Origin: Streptomyces sp. HSG2
Lineage (GTDB): Bacteria; Actinomycetota; Actinomycetes; Streptomycetales; Streptomycetaceae
DNA: 64,000 bases
Direction: 5' to 3'
Assembly (NCBI RefSeq): GCF_016598575.1
Contig: NZ_CP066801.1
Coordinates: 1,670,501 to 1,734,500 of the forward strand
The translations under genes and the position numbers were made by a program. Positions 9,326-17,896 of this stretch are shown one piece after another; positions within the stretch are counted from its first letter, which is position 1; each line of letters begins with the position of its first letter. The notes below the pieces were generated by a model, which saw only the letters and a list, made by a program, of their open reading frames with translations, was not told where the DNA came from and made no database searches.

Positions 9326-9955
9326 ATGCGCGCGACGGACCATCCGGTCGGCGTGGGGGCACTGCTGCTCCTCGCCGTGCTGACAGGCTGCCGGACCCCC
9401 TCGGCGACTCCGGCCGAGGGGGGACCGCCCGGGACGGCGGGGCCCGCGACGGTCCGGCCGGCGGCGTCCGGCGGGGTGTTCCTCGACCGGGGCGAGTGCG
9501 GCGCCCCCACGGGGACGAACGGCTTCGCCGAAGCGTCCTGCGCCGGCGGACGCGCCACGGCGCTGGTCCTGGCCCGGTACGAGGGCCGGGCCCGGGCCGG
9601 ACCAGCCTGTCCGACGGACACCGACTTCATCCTGCACCTCAGCGCGCGCAGCCCGTCCCTCGACGAGGACGGCGACGGCAGCGTCCCACGCGGCTACGCC
9701 TGCATGCGCAACCTGCGCCCGCCGCACCCCGGCGACCCGGGCGGCGGGGGCGGTCCGCACACGGTCGTCGGCGACTGCGTCCACGAGTCGGCGGAGGGCC
9801 GGGTCAGGGAGACGGCGTGCCGGGAAGTCGGAGGGCCGGAGCGCCGCTACCGGGTGACGGACGCCGTGACCGACCGGGCCGAGTGCCCGGCGTCCACCAC
9901 GTTGTACGTGCGGCTGGGCGGTTCCCGGCCCGTGGGCTGCGCCCGGCCGCTGTGA
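9326..9955 (+). CDS. Small putative lipoprotein with repeated Cys-containing segments
   Basis: A 209-aa secreted protein. The signal sequence MRATDHPVGVGALLLLAVLTGC contains a lipobox with Cys22, giving a predicted lipid anchor. The rest shows two related stretches: GECGAPTG-ASCAGGRATALVL-CPTDTDFILHL and then VGDCVHES-ETACREVGGPERRYRV-CPASTTLYVRL. Each ends in Cys-Pro then a beta strand, which suggests an internal duplication with possible disulphides. The pattern recurs in Streptomyces surface lipoproteins of unknown role. The ATG at 9326 was chosen over the earlier in-frame GTG because GGGGGAGG sits 5 nt upstream and it places the signal peptide at the N-terminus. It is convergent with the S37 peptidase gene. 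Confidence 0.85.
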   Translation: MRATDHPVGVGALLLLAVLTGCRTPSATPAEGGPPGTAGPATVRPAASGGVFLDRGECGAPTGTNGFAEASCAGGRATALVLARYEGRARAGPACPTDTDFILHLSARSPSLDEDGDGSVPRGYACMRNLRPPHPGDPGGGGGPHTVVGDCVHESAEGRVRETACREVGGPERRYRVTDAVTDRAECPASTTLYVRLGGSRPVGCARPL

Positions 9956-9983
9956 GGGTCCCGCGGCGGCCGGGCCGGACGTC

Positions 9984-11414
9984 TCAGGGGCGCAACACGG
10001 CCTCCCGGCGCGGCTCACGCCGGTCGAGGCGGCCGTCGTAGGCGGCCAGCGGCCTGGCCGTCTCCGGGTCGGCCCGCACCCTGGCGGGGGCGACACCCGC
10101 CCAGTCCAGGATGCGGGCGGTGGCCAGGGCACGCTCCTTCGGGGCGAGCCCGGCCACGTCGGCGCCGTGGTTCATGCCGGGCGCGGTGAGGACGTGGGAG
10201 TCGCGCGCGCCCGCCCCGAGGCGGAACGGCTCCGCGCCCCAGGGGTCGTTCTCGCCGTTGACGAAGAGCATGCGGTGCGCGTGGTGACGCACCCAGCGGT
10301 CCACGTCGCGCATGGCGCCCGGACGGAATCGCATCGGGATCTCGCGGGGAACGAAGTGCCGCGGCGGCTGGTATCCGTAGCGCACGTACTCCCGCTCGAT
10401 GTGCGGGAAGCGGATGTCGGGTGAACCGAGCTGGGTGCCGGCCTGGTAGAAGTACGGCGTGTACGGGGCGAGCATCTGGTCGGTGTAGAAGGCGAATCCG
10501 GAGTGGGAGTCGACGGACTCCCAGATCGCGTCGTCGCCCGCCCGCTCGGCGTCCGCCGGGACGGCGGCGCAGTCCTCCACCGAGCCGTACTGCCAAAAGC
10601 CCCAGAGGTAGTCCAGGACGACGGCCTCGTAGGCCCGGTCGAGCCCGCCGATGGTGCCGAAGGTGTACCCCTCCCGAGCGGCGTGTTCGGCGTACCGCCG
10701 CTTCAGCGACTCCCGACGCACCAGCGCCTCGCGCTGCACGCCTTCGAGCCGCGCTCGGCACTCCGCCGTGCCGACCGTGGCGAAGAACCGGTCGTAGGCG
10801 GAGTCCTCCCGGTCGACGACGTCGTTCGGTGCGACGTAGGCGACCACGCCGTCCATGTCGCCGGGGTGGAAGCGCTCGTAGTAGGTGGCGGTCATGCCAC
10901 CCTTGGAGCCGCCGGTGGCCAGCCACTTGCGGGGGTAGATCGGCTTCAGGGCCGTGAACAGCCGGTGTTGGTCGTCGGCGGCCTGTCGGATGTCCAAGGT
11001 CGACCAGTCGGCGGGGTTCGGCCGGGAGGGGGTGAAGAACCGGTGTTCCAGGGAGACCTGGTTGCCGTCGACGATCTGGGTGGGCTCGCGCCGACCGGGC
11101 GTGGTGGAGACGTGGTAGCCACTGGTGTGGAAGACGGTGGGACGGTCCACGGCCTTGTGCAGCACGGTGAGGCGCTGTCGGAACGTCCCCCGGTCCGGAT
11201 TCCGGTGGTCGACCGGCTGGGTGTACTCAAGGACGAGGAAACGGTAGCCCGGGTACGGCTTCTCCTCGATCAGGCGCATGCCCGGGATCGAGAGGAGTCG
11301 CTCCCGGATGTCGGCGGACGGCGAGGTCTCCGACGCGACGGCCGTCCGGCCCGCCGTGCCGGCGGCGGCCAGGAGCACCACCAGTGCCAGGAGTGATCGG
11401 AGCGCTCTGCGCAT
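9984..11414 (-). CDS. Secreted S37-family (PS-10) tripeptidyl/prolyl aminopeptidase
   Basis: A predicted secreted serine peptidase that cuts tripeptides from free N-termini, as known for S. mobaraensis and S. lividans relatives of family S37. An N-terminal signal peptide (about residues 1-28, RRALRSLLALVVLLAAAG) is followed by an alpha/beta-hydrolase fold. The nucleophile elbow is GGSKGG (Ser170), the acid is Asp390 in NGENDPWG, and the base is His416 in GMNHG. The conserved segments LEYTQPVDHRNP and YHV near residue 100 are also present. At 476 aa it has the usual length. The ATG is preceded by GGGAGGG. In this family the enzyme processes protease-released peptides or transglutaminase pro-peptide; no such partner gene is adjacent. 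Confidence 0.9.
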   Translation of the reverse strand: MRRALRSLLALVVLLAAAGTAGRTAVASETSPSADIRERLLSIPGMRLIEEKPYPGYRFLVLEYTQPVDHRNPDRGTFRQRLTVLHKAVDRPTVFHTSGYHVSTTPGRREPTQIVDGNQVSLEHRFFTPSRPNPADWSTLDIRQAADDQHRLFTALKPIYPRKWLATGGSKGGMTATYYERFHPGDMDGVVAYVAPNDVVDREDSAYDRFFATVGTAECRARLEGVQREALVRRESLKRRYAEHAAREGYTFGTIGGLDRAYEAVVLDYLWGFWQYGSVEDCAAVPADAERAGDDAIWESVDSHSGFAFYTDQMLAPYTPYFYQAGTQLGSPDIRFPHIEREYVRYGYQPPRHFVPREIPMRFRPGAMRDVDRWVRHHAHRMLFVNGENDPWGAEPFRLGAGARDSHVLTAPGMNHGADVAGLAPKERALATARILDWAGVAPARVRADPETARPLAAYDGRLDRREPRREAVLRP

Positions 11415-11513
11415 GCACCCTCCCTGTGGGACAGCTGTGCGAGCGGAAGCTACCCGAGCGGCTCCCCGGCGCGCCAGGGGAGGCGGCCGAACCGGCCGGC
11501 GTCCGACGGTCCG

Positions 11514-14500
11514 TCAGCGGGTGGCGGTGACCGGCTCCTCCGGCCCGGCGGCGCCGACGAAGGTCCTCCACAGCCCGGCGTACCGGCCGTTCCGCGCCAA
11601 CAACTCCTCGTGGGTTCCGTCCTCGACGACGCGCCCGCGGTCCATGACGACGACGCGGTCGGCGCGGGCCGCGGTGGTCAGCCGGTGGGCCACGACCAGA
11701 GTGGTGCGCCGGCCGGCGACGCGGTCGGCGGCGCGGTTGACCTGCGCCTCGGTGGCCAGGTCCAGCGCGGCGGTCGCCTCGTCCAGCAAGAGCACGTCGG
11801 GGTCGACCAGTTCGGCGCGGGCCAGGGCGATCAACTGCCGCTGGCCGGCGGAGAGGTTGCGTCCGCGTTCGGTGACCTCGTGGAGGTAGCCGCCCTCCAG
11901 GGTGGCGACCATCTCGTGCGCGCCGACCGCGCGGGCCGCCGCCTCCACCTCGGCGTCGGTGGCGTCCGGACGGCCGTAGGCGATGGAGTCCCTGATGGTG
12001 CCGGGGAAGAGGAACGGCTCCTGCGGGACGACCCCGAGCCTGCGCCGGAACGCGGACGGGTCGAGCGTCCGCAGGTCCTTGCCGTCCACGGTGACCCGGC
12101 CGCCCGTGGGGTCGTAGAACCGTGCGACCAGCTTGACGAGGGTCGACTTGCCCGCACCGGTCTCCCCGACGAAGGCGACGGTCTGACCGGCGGGAATCCG
12201 CAGGTCGACGCCGGACAGGGCGTCCTGGTCGGGGCCGTAGGCGAAGCGAACGTCCTCGAAGGCGATGTCGCCGCGGAGGGTGTCGACCGCGCGGGGCCGC
12301 TCGGGCGGCGGGGTGGAGGTCGGCTCACGCAGGAGCTGCCGGACCCGTCCCAGGGAGACGGACGCCTGCTGGTAGCCGTCGAACACCTGGGAGAGCTGTT
12401 GGACGGGGGCGAAGAACAAATCGATGTAGAGCAGGTAGGCGACGAGCGCGCCCGCGGTGAGGGTGCCGCCCTCGACCCTGGCGCCGCCGACGACCAGCAC
12501 CGCCACGGCGGCGACGGACGAGAGGAGTTGCACGAACGGGAAGTAGACGGAGATCAGCCACTGTCCGTGCAGGCGCGCGCGGCGGTATCCGTCGCTGTGG
12601 GCGGCGAAGTCGCGGGCGCTGTCCCGCTCGCGCCCGAAGGCCTGCGCGATCCGCAGCCCGGCGATCGCCTCCTGGAGCCCGGCGTTGACGGTGGAGATCC
12701 GTTCCCGAGCCAGTTCGTACGCCCGGACGGTCCCCCGGCGGAAGAAGACGGTGGCGACGATCAGCGGCGGCAGCGTGGCGAAGACGACCGATGCCAGGTG
12801 GACGTCGATCACCAGCAGGGCGACCGTGATCCCGGAGAAGGTCACCAGTGAGACGAGCGCTGTGACCAGCCCCGTCTGGAGGAACGTCGAAAGGGCGTCG
12901 ACGTCGGTGGTCATCCGGGTCATGATGCGGCCGGTGAGCTCCCGCTCGTAGTAGTCCAGACCGAGCCGTTGCAGCTGCGCGAAGATCTTCAGTCGCAGCG
13001 CGTAGAGGATGCGCTCGCCGGTGCGTCCGGTCATCCGGATCTCCCCGGTCTGTGCCGCCCACTGGGCCACCACGGCGACGAGGGCGAGCAACGAGGCCGC
13101 CCAGACCGCTCCCAGCGCCGCCTCGGTCACTCCCGAATCGATGCCGTGCCGGATCAGCACGGGCAACAACAGTCCCAGACCCGCGTCGGCGGCGACGAGG
13201 GCGAGGGCGACGAACAGTGGGGGCCAGAACCCGCGCAGCAGCCGGCGCAGGCCGTAGGACGTCTCCGGCCGGGCGGCGCGCGCCTCGTCGACGTCCGGCG
13301 TCCCGGTCGCCGCGGGCAGCGCGTCGACCCGGGCGAGCAGTTCGGGGGTGGCAGGGCTGCCGTCGAGTGCGGCGTCGCGGGGTTCACGGGCCCCGGCCCA
13401 CAGGCGGGGCGTGACACCTCGCTCGGGGTCGAACTCCGCGTCGAGGTCGGCGTCCAGCTCCTGGCGGGGACAGGCCGCCTCGGGCGGCTCGGTGGACGGC
13501 CGGGGTCCGGGGGAGACGCCGGTCGGCTCGTCCGGCTGGGTCAGCAGCCGTCGGTAGAGCGCGGACCGGTGGCGGAGTTCCTCGTGGGTGCCGATGTCGA
13601 CGAGTCGGCCGCCGTCCAGGAGGGCGACGCGGTCGGCCAAGTGAAGGGTGGACCGACGGTGGGCGATCAGCAGCGTGGTGCGACCTCGCATGACGCGGCG
13701 GAGGGCCTCGTGGATCTCGTGCTCCACCTGGGCGTCCACGGCCGAGGTGGCGTCGTCCAGGACCAACAGCCGGGGGTCGGTCAGCAGGGCGCGCGCCAGC
13801 GCCACCCGCTGCCGCTGGCCTCCGGAGAGCGTGAGCCCGTGTTCGCCGACGGTCGTTTCGTAGCCCCGCGGGAGCGCGGCGATGAAGTCGTGGGCGCGCG
13901 CCGCCCTCGCGGCGGCCTCGATCTCCTCGTCGCCGGCGTCCGGTCGACCGTAGGCGATGTTGCCGCGCACGGTGTCGGAGAAGAGGAAGGAGTCCTCGGG
14001 CACGAGCCCGATGGCCGCCCGCAACGAGGCGAGGCTCAGCTCGCGCACGTCCCGACCGCCGACCCGGACGGCGCCGCCGGTGACGTCGTAGAACCGGGGC
14101 AGCAGCAGCGAGACGGTCGACTTCCCGGAGCCGGAGGCTCCCACCACGGCCAGGGTCTCGCCGGGCCGGATGCTGAAGGAGACCCCGTCGAGGACGGGCC
14201 GTTCCGGGTCGTAGCCGAAGGACACGTCGTCGAACTCGACCGTGGCGGGCGCGTCCCGCGGCAGTTCCCGCGTGCCGTCTCGCAGGGTGGGCGCGGTGTC
14301 CACGAGTTCCAGGACGCGCTCGGCGCCGGCTCGGGCCTGCTGCCCGACGGTGAGGAACACGGCGAGCATCCGCACCGGGCCGACGAGCTGGGCGAGGTAG
14401 GCGGAGAACGCGACGAAGGTTCCGAGCGTGATCGAACCGCGAACGGCGAGCCAGCCGCCCAGCGCCAGCATGGCCACCTGGCCGAGCGCGGGGACGGCCT

Positions 14501-15245
14501 GGAGAGCCGGGGTGTAGCGGCTGTTCAGCTTGACGGTCCGCAGCCGGCCCGCGAAGAGCCTGCGCCCGACGGCCCGCAGCTTGTCCGTCTCCTGTTCCTC
14601 CTGCCCGAAGCCCTTCACGACCCGGACCCCGCCCACGGCACCGTCCACGACCCCGGCGACGGCGGCGGCCTGGGCCTGGGCGTACCAGGTGGAGGGGTGC
14701 AGTCGGCTGCGGCTGCGCCGGGCGATGAACCAGACGGCCGGGGCGACGGCCAGGGCGACCAGGGTGAGCGGCGGCGACAGCCAGGCCATGACCACCAGCG
14801 AGATCACGAAGAGCAGGATGTTGCCGATGGTCATGGGCAGCATGAAGAGCAGCCCCTGGATCAGTTGGAGATCCGTGGTGGCACGCCCGACGACCTGTCC
14901 GGTGGACAACTCGTCCTGCCGCCGGCCGTCCAGGCGGGTGACGCTCCCGTACATGTCGGTACGCAGGTCGTGCTGGATACCCAGGGCCAGACGCCCTCCG
15001 TAGTACCGCCGGAGATAGGTGAGGACGTAGACGACGAGGGCGGCGACGACCAGCAGCCCCGCCCAGGTCGCCATCGGCCGGGTGCCGTCCCCGATCACGT
15101 CGTCGATGATCACCTTGGTGACGAGCGGAACGAGTGCCATCACCGCCATGCCCACGAGCGAGGCGCCTAGGGCGAGGACCACGTCACCGGGGTGACGCCA
15201 GGCGTACTCGGCGAGCCTCCGCACCCATCCCCGCTGCGCTTCCAC
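11514..15245 (-). CDS. Fused ABC exporter (TMD-NBD-TMD-NBD), MsbA/BmrCD-like, with one degenerate ATP site
   Basis: A 1243-aa full-length exporter made of two half transporters fused in tandem; most bacterial relatives are separate genes. Half 1 (about 1-580) has six membrane helices then an NBD: Walker A GASGSGKST, signature LSGGQRQR, Walker B LLVLDDATSAVD, H-loop IAHRR. A charged linker of about 80 residues leads to half 2 (from about 660): Walker A GETGAGKST, signature LSAGQRQL, Walker B LLLDEATAALD, H-loop VAHRL. The catalytic Glu is Asp in NBD1 and the second signature is LSAGQ. The composite site pairing these two is therefore non-consensus, as in heterodimeric exporters. The start is GTG with GGAGG upstream. 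The substrate is unknown (lipid or drug). Confidence 0.93.
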   Translation of the reverse strand: MEAQRGWVRRLAEYAWRHPGDVVLALGASLVGMAVMALVPLVTKVIIDDVIGDGTRPMATWAGLLVVAALVVYVLTYLRRYYGGRLALGIQHDLRTDMYGSVTRLDGRRQDELSTGQVVGRATTDLQLIQGLLFMLPMTIGNILLFVISLVVMAWLSPPLTLVALAVAPAVWFIARRSRSRLHPSTWYAQAQAAAVAGVVDGAVGGVRVVKGFGQEEQETDKLRAVGRRLFAGRLRTVKLNSRYTPALQAVPALGQVAMLALGGWLAVRGSITLGTFVAFSAYLAQLVGPVRMLAVFLTVGQQARAGAERVLELVDTAPTLRDGTRELPRDAPATVEFDDVSFGYDPERPVLDGVSFSIRPGETLAVVGASGSGKSTVSLLLPRFYDVTGGAVRVGGRDVRELSLASLRAAIGLVPEDSFLFSDTVRGNIAYGRPDAGDEEIEAAARAARAHDFIAALPRGYETTVGEHGLTLSGGQRQRVALARALLTDPRLLVLDDATSAVDAQVEHEIHEALRRVMRGRTTLLIAHRRSTLHLADRVALLDGGRLVDIGTHEELRHRSALYRRLLTQPDEPTGVSPGPRPSTEPPEAACPRQELDADLDAEFDPERGVTPRLWAGAREPRDAALDGSPATPELLARVDALPAATGTPDVDEARAARPETSYGLRRLLRGFWPPLFVALALVAADAGLGLLLPVLIRHGIDSGVTEAALGAVWAASLLALVAVVAQWAAQTGEIRMTGRTGERILYALRLKIFAQLQRLGLDYYERELTGRIMTRMTTDVDALSTFLQTGLVTALVSLVTFSGITVALLVIDVHLASVVFATLPPLIVATVFFRRGTVRAYELARERISTVNAGLQEAIAGLRIAQAFGRERDSARDFAAHSDGYRRARLHGQWLISVYFPFVQLLSSVAAVAVLVVGGARVEGGTLTAGALVAYLLYIDLFFAPVQQLSQVFDGYQQASVSLGRVRQLLREPTSTPPPERPRAVDTLRGDIAFEDVRFAYGPDQDALSGVDLRIPAGQTVAFVGETGAGKSTLVKLVARFYDPTGGRVTVDGKDLRTLDPSAFRRRLGVVPQEPFLFPGTIRDSIAYGRPDATDAEVEAAARAVGAHEMVATLEGGYLHEVTERGRNLSAGQRQLIALARAELVDPDVLLLDEATAALDLATEAQVNRAADRVAGRRTTLVVAHRLTTAARADRVVVMDRGRVVEDGTHEELLARNGRYAGLWRTFVGAAGPEEPVTATR

Positions 15246-15688
15246 CCGTTGCCTCCGTCTTCGCGATCCCGACCGTCTCCGCCCTGCCGCTGGTCACCAA
15301 CGCGCGGGGGCGGGGTTTTCATCCCCACCCTCCGTTCACACCCGTGTGACATCACCTCCACCACCACCCTCCCCGTTTCACCGTTCCCCCTTCCGTGACG
15401 GAGGGCTCCGGGCATGAGGACCTCGGCACGCCCGGGCCCGCGGGGTGGGTGGGGTCGTGTCGCCCTCGCGTCGGCAGGGGTGTCGTCGCAGTTCGGAGGG
15501 GCTTGGGAGAGGCAGCTCCGCGTGGTTCGGACCGAGCCGCGAAGCCGCGCGAATCTCGCTCGGGGCGCCCCCGAGGAGGCGCGCCAAGCCGCCACGGACC
15601 CGACACCGGACGTTCACACCATCATTCACATGCTCATGTCACTATCGGGCGATCACTCCCCCACCCCCGCGTTGACCGGAGGTCCCCC
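15246..15688. other. Divergent promoter region between the ABC exporter and endonuclease I
   Basis: No gene is supported in these 440 bp; open frames are compositional shadows. It must contain promoters for both flanking genes. The only clear element is the palindrome at 15336-15349, on the exporter side. Confidence 0.45.
15336..15349. promoter_or_regulatory. 14-bp palindrome TCACACCCGTGTGA, putative operator
   Basis: Perfect inverted repeat TCACAC-CC-GTGTGA about 90 bp upstream of the ABC exporter start. Its half-sites match the two halves of the BldD consensus (TNACNC and GNGTNA), but the spacer is 2 bp rather than 1. It may be a variant BldD site or an operator for another dimeric regulator. 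Inference only. Confidence 0.4.
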
Positions 15689-16477
15689 ATGCCCGCGACG
15701 CACACCCGCCCCTGGAAGGCGGTGGCACTCGGCGCCTCGGCCGTCCTGGCCGCCCTCGTCCTCCCCGCCGCCGGAGCGGCCCCGGCCACCGCCTCCGACG
15801 ACTACTACGCGGACGCGGCCGGCAGGACCGGCCCGGACCTGAGGGACTCGCTGCACGCGATCATCAGCGACCACACGAAGATCTCCTACACGGCGGCGTG
15901 GAGCGCGCTGCGGGACACCGACGAGGACCCGGCCGACAGCGGCAACGTGATCCTGCTCTACTCAGGCGAGTCCCGTGACAAGTACCTGAGCGGCGGCGAC
16001 ATCGGGGACTGGAACCGCGAACACGTCTGGGCCAAGTCTCGCGGCGACTTCGGGACCGCCACCGGCCCCGGCACCGACCTGCACCACCTGCGCCCCACCG
16101 ACGTCACCGTCAACAACGTACGCGCGGCGAAGGACTTCGACGACGGCGGCGACCTCGTCTCCGGCGGCGGAGGCAGCCGCACCGACGGCGACTCCTTCGA
16201 GCCGCGCGACGCCGTCAAGGGCGACGTGGCGCGCATGATCTTCTACATGGCGGTCCGCTACGAGGGCGACGACGGCTGGCCCGACCTGGAGGTCGGCGAC
16301 GACGTGGGCTCGGGGAACATCCCCCTCACCGGCCGGCTGAACGTGCTCAAGGAGTGGCACGAGCAGGACCCGCCGGACGCCTTCGAGGAGCGCCGCAACG
16401 ACGTCATACAGGCGGACTACCAAGGCAACCGGAACCCGTTCGTCGACCACCCGGAGTGGGTCGAGTCGATCTGGTAG
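15689..16477 (+). CDS. Secreted endonuclease I family nuclease
   Basis: A predicted extracellular DNA/RNA endonuclease of the EndA/BsnI (endonuclease I) type, 262 aa. The signal peptide covers about residues 1-33 (WKAVALGASAVLAALVLPAAG, ending APATA). The mature part carries the catalytic beta-beta-alpha-metal region: DWNREHVWAKSRGDF, then GTDLHHLRPTDVTVN. These supply the metal-binding His and Asn/Glu residues of the family. The C-terminal motif GNRNPFVDHPEWVESIW is also typical. The ATG at 15689 follows GGAGGTCCCCC; a longer open frame upstream lacks a signal peptide and was not used. It probably scavenges nucleotides or degrades DNA during mycelial lysis. It is convergent with agmatinase. 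Confidence 0.93.
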   Translation: MPATHTRPWKAVALGASAVLAALVLPAAGAAPATASDDYYADAAGRTGPDLRDSLHAIISDHTKISYTAAWSALRDTDEDPADSGNVILLYSGESRDKYLSGGDIGDWNREHVWAKSRGDFGTATGPGTDLHHLRPTDVTVNNVRAAKDFDDGGDLVSGGGGSRTDGDSFEPRDAVKGDVARMIFYMAVRYEGDDGWPDLEVGDDVGSGNIPLTGRLNVLKEWHEQDPPDAFEERRNDVIQADYQGNRNPFVDHPEWVESIW

Positions 16478-16482
16478 CCGCG

Positions 16483-16502
16483 GGTCGGGGCCCGGCCCGA
16501 CC
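16483..16502. terminator. Short hairpin between convergent nuclease and agmatinase genes
   Basis: Inverted repeat GGTCGGG / CCCGACC with a short loop lies exactly in the 25-bp gap between the two stop codons. It could terminate both transcripts. There is no U-tract, which is usual for high-GC actinobacteria. Confidence 0.5.
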
Positions 16503-17471
16503 TCACCGCGAGCGTGCCTCGGCGATCTGCCGGGACATGATCGTCGTGAGTTCGTAGGCCGTGTGGGAAGCGGCGACGGCGGTGATCTCCGCGTGGTCGT
16601 AGGCGGGGGCCACCTCGACGACGTCCGCCGACACCAACCGGCAGGAGGACAGGCCGCGCAGGATCTCCAACAGCTCGCGCGAGGTCATCCCACCGGCCTC
16701 CGGCGTGCCGGTGCCCGGCGCGTGGGCCGGGTCCAGACAGTCGATGTCGACCGATATGTAGAGCGGACGGTCGCCGACGCGCGCCCGCAGTTGGTCGGCC
16801 ACCTCGTCCACGCCCCGCCGCATCACGTCGGCCGAGGTCACGATGCCGAAACCCATCTTGGTGTCGTCGTCGAGGTCCTCCGGGCCGTAGAGCGGCCCCC
16901 GGGTGCCGACGTGGGAGAGGGCCTCCGTGTCCAGGAGGCCCTCCTCCACGGCTCGCCGGAACGGGGTGCCGTGGGTGTACTCGGCGCCGAAGTAGGTGTC
17001 CCAGGTGTCGAGGTGGGCGTCGAAGTGGAGCAGGGCGACCGGCCCGTGCCGCCGGACCACGGAGCGCAACAGCGGCAGGGCGATGGTGTGGTCCCCGCCG
17101 AGGGTCATCAGACGGGCTCCGGTGCCCAGCAGTTCGTCGGCGGCGGCCTCCACCGTCTCGACGGCCCGGTCGATGTCGAAGGGGTTCACCGCGATGTCGC
17201 CCCCGTCGGCGACCTGCGCCAGCGCGAAGGGCGAGGCGTCCTGCGCCGGGTTGTACGGCCGCAGCAACCGGGAGGCCTCGCGGATCGCGTTGCCGCCGAA
17301 GCGCGCTCCCGGACGGTAGGAGACACCGGAGTCGAAGGGCACGCCCACGACCGCCACGTCCGCCGCGCCGACCTCGTCCAGCCGGGGCAGCCTGGCGAAG
17401 GTCGCCGGTCCGGCGTACCGGGGGACACGGGAGGAGTCGACGGGCCCTCGGGGCGTCTGGATCTCGCTCAA
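16503..17471 (-). CDS. speB: Agmatinase / ureohydrolase (SpeB family)
   Basis: A predicted binuclear manganese ureohydrolase, 322 aa, that hydrolyses agmatine (or a related guanidino compound) to putrescine and urea in the cytoplasm. The metal-binding motifs are all present: GGDHT near residue 125, [10 protein letters not shown] near 150, and [19 protein letters not shown] near 240. [22 protein letters not shown] N-terminal motifs also match, with [10 protein letters not shown]. The start is TTG at 17471 with GGAAGG 6 nt upstream. Family members also include guanidinobutyrase and related enzymes, so the exact substrate is inferred. It is transcribed away from the acyl-CoA dehydrogenase gene. 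Confidence 0.88.
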   Translation of the reverse strand: MSEIQTPRGPVDSSRVPRYAGPATFARLPRLDEVGAADVAVVGVPFDSGVSYRPGARFGGNAIREASRLLRPYNPAQDASPFALAQVADGGDIAVNPFDIDRAVETVEAAADELLGTGARLMTLGGDHTIALPLLRSVVRRHGPVALLHFDAHLDTWDTYFGAEYTHGTPFRRAVEEGLLDTEALSHVGTRGPLYGPEDLDDDTKMGFGIVTSADVMRRGVDEVADQLRARVGDRPLYISVDIDCLDPAHAPGTGTPEAGGMTSRELLEILRGLSSCRLVSADVVEVAPAYDHAEITAVAASHTAYELTTIMSRQIAEARSR

Positions 17472-17896
17472 GGCTTGCCTTCCGGTCGTTCGTCCGTTGC
17501 CGGGACCCGGTGTCGAGGCGGGCGCCCCGGCACGCCCTCACGGGCGGCGTGCGTACGGAGCCGGACACGGTCTCGCCGGGTCCGCGGGCCGGGTGCTCCA
17601 GGGGCGTCGGGCCCGGATCGTCGATCGTCTCCCCCCGGTCCCGTGTCGATCGTACCGGTGGCCGGGGAAGACCCGACCGCGGACCTCGCTCCGGCCCCGG
17701 GCCCGGCTCGTCCGAAGCGGCGGGGTTCCTCGCGGCCGACCCTGGACGGAGAACCTACTCGCCGGTACGGTGGTATGTGAGCAAGCGCTTGGCCAGTCTG
17801 CTGACAGTGCCTCGATCGCGGTGATCGCGGCCCGTGACGGCGAGCGACCAGGTAGCCGAGAGCGGCGCCGGTTCCGGCGCGGAGGAGGGTGGCGCT
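17472..17896. other. Divergent intergenic region, agmatinase / acyl-CoA dehydrogenase
   Basis: No gene supported in 425 bp. It holds the two divergent promoters and, close to the dehydrogenase, the palindrome at 17782-17791. Confidence 0.45.
17782..17791. promoter_or_regulatory. Palindrome CAAGCGCTTG upstream of the acyl-CoA dehydrogenase gene
   Basis: A perfect 10-bp palindrome (CAAGCGCTTG) lies about 105 bp before the chosen start and resembles half-sites of TetR-type regulators of fatty-acid genes. It could be an operator for an unlinked regulator. It is short, so chance occurrence cannot be excluded. Confidence 0.3.

Noticed and set aside
12969..15170. 733-codon plus-strand frame opposite the ABC exporter
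   Set aside because: Antisense shadow of an exporter with all ABC motifs; repetitive Gly/Asp/Val composition.
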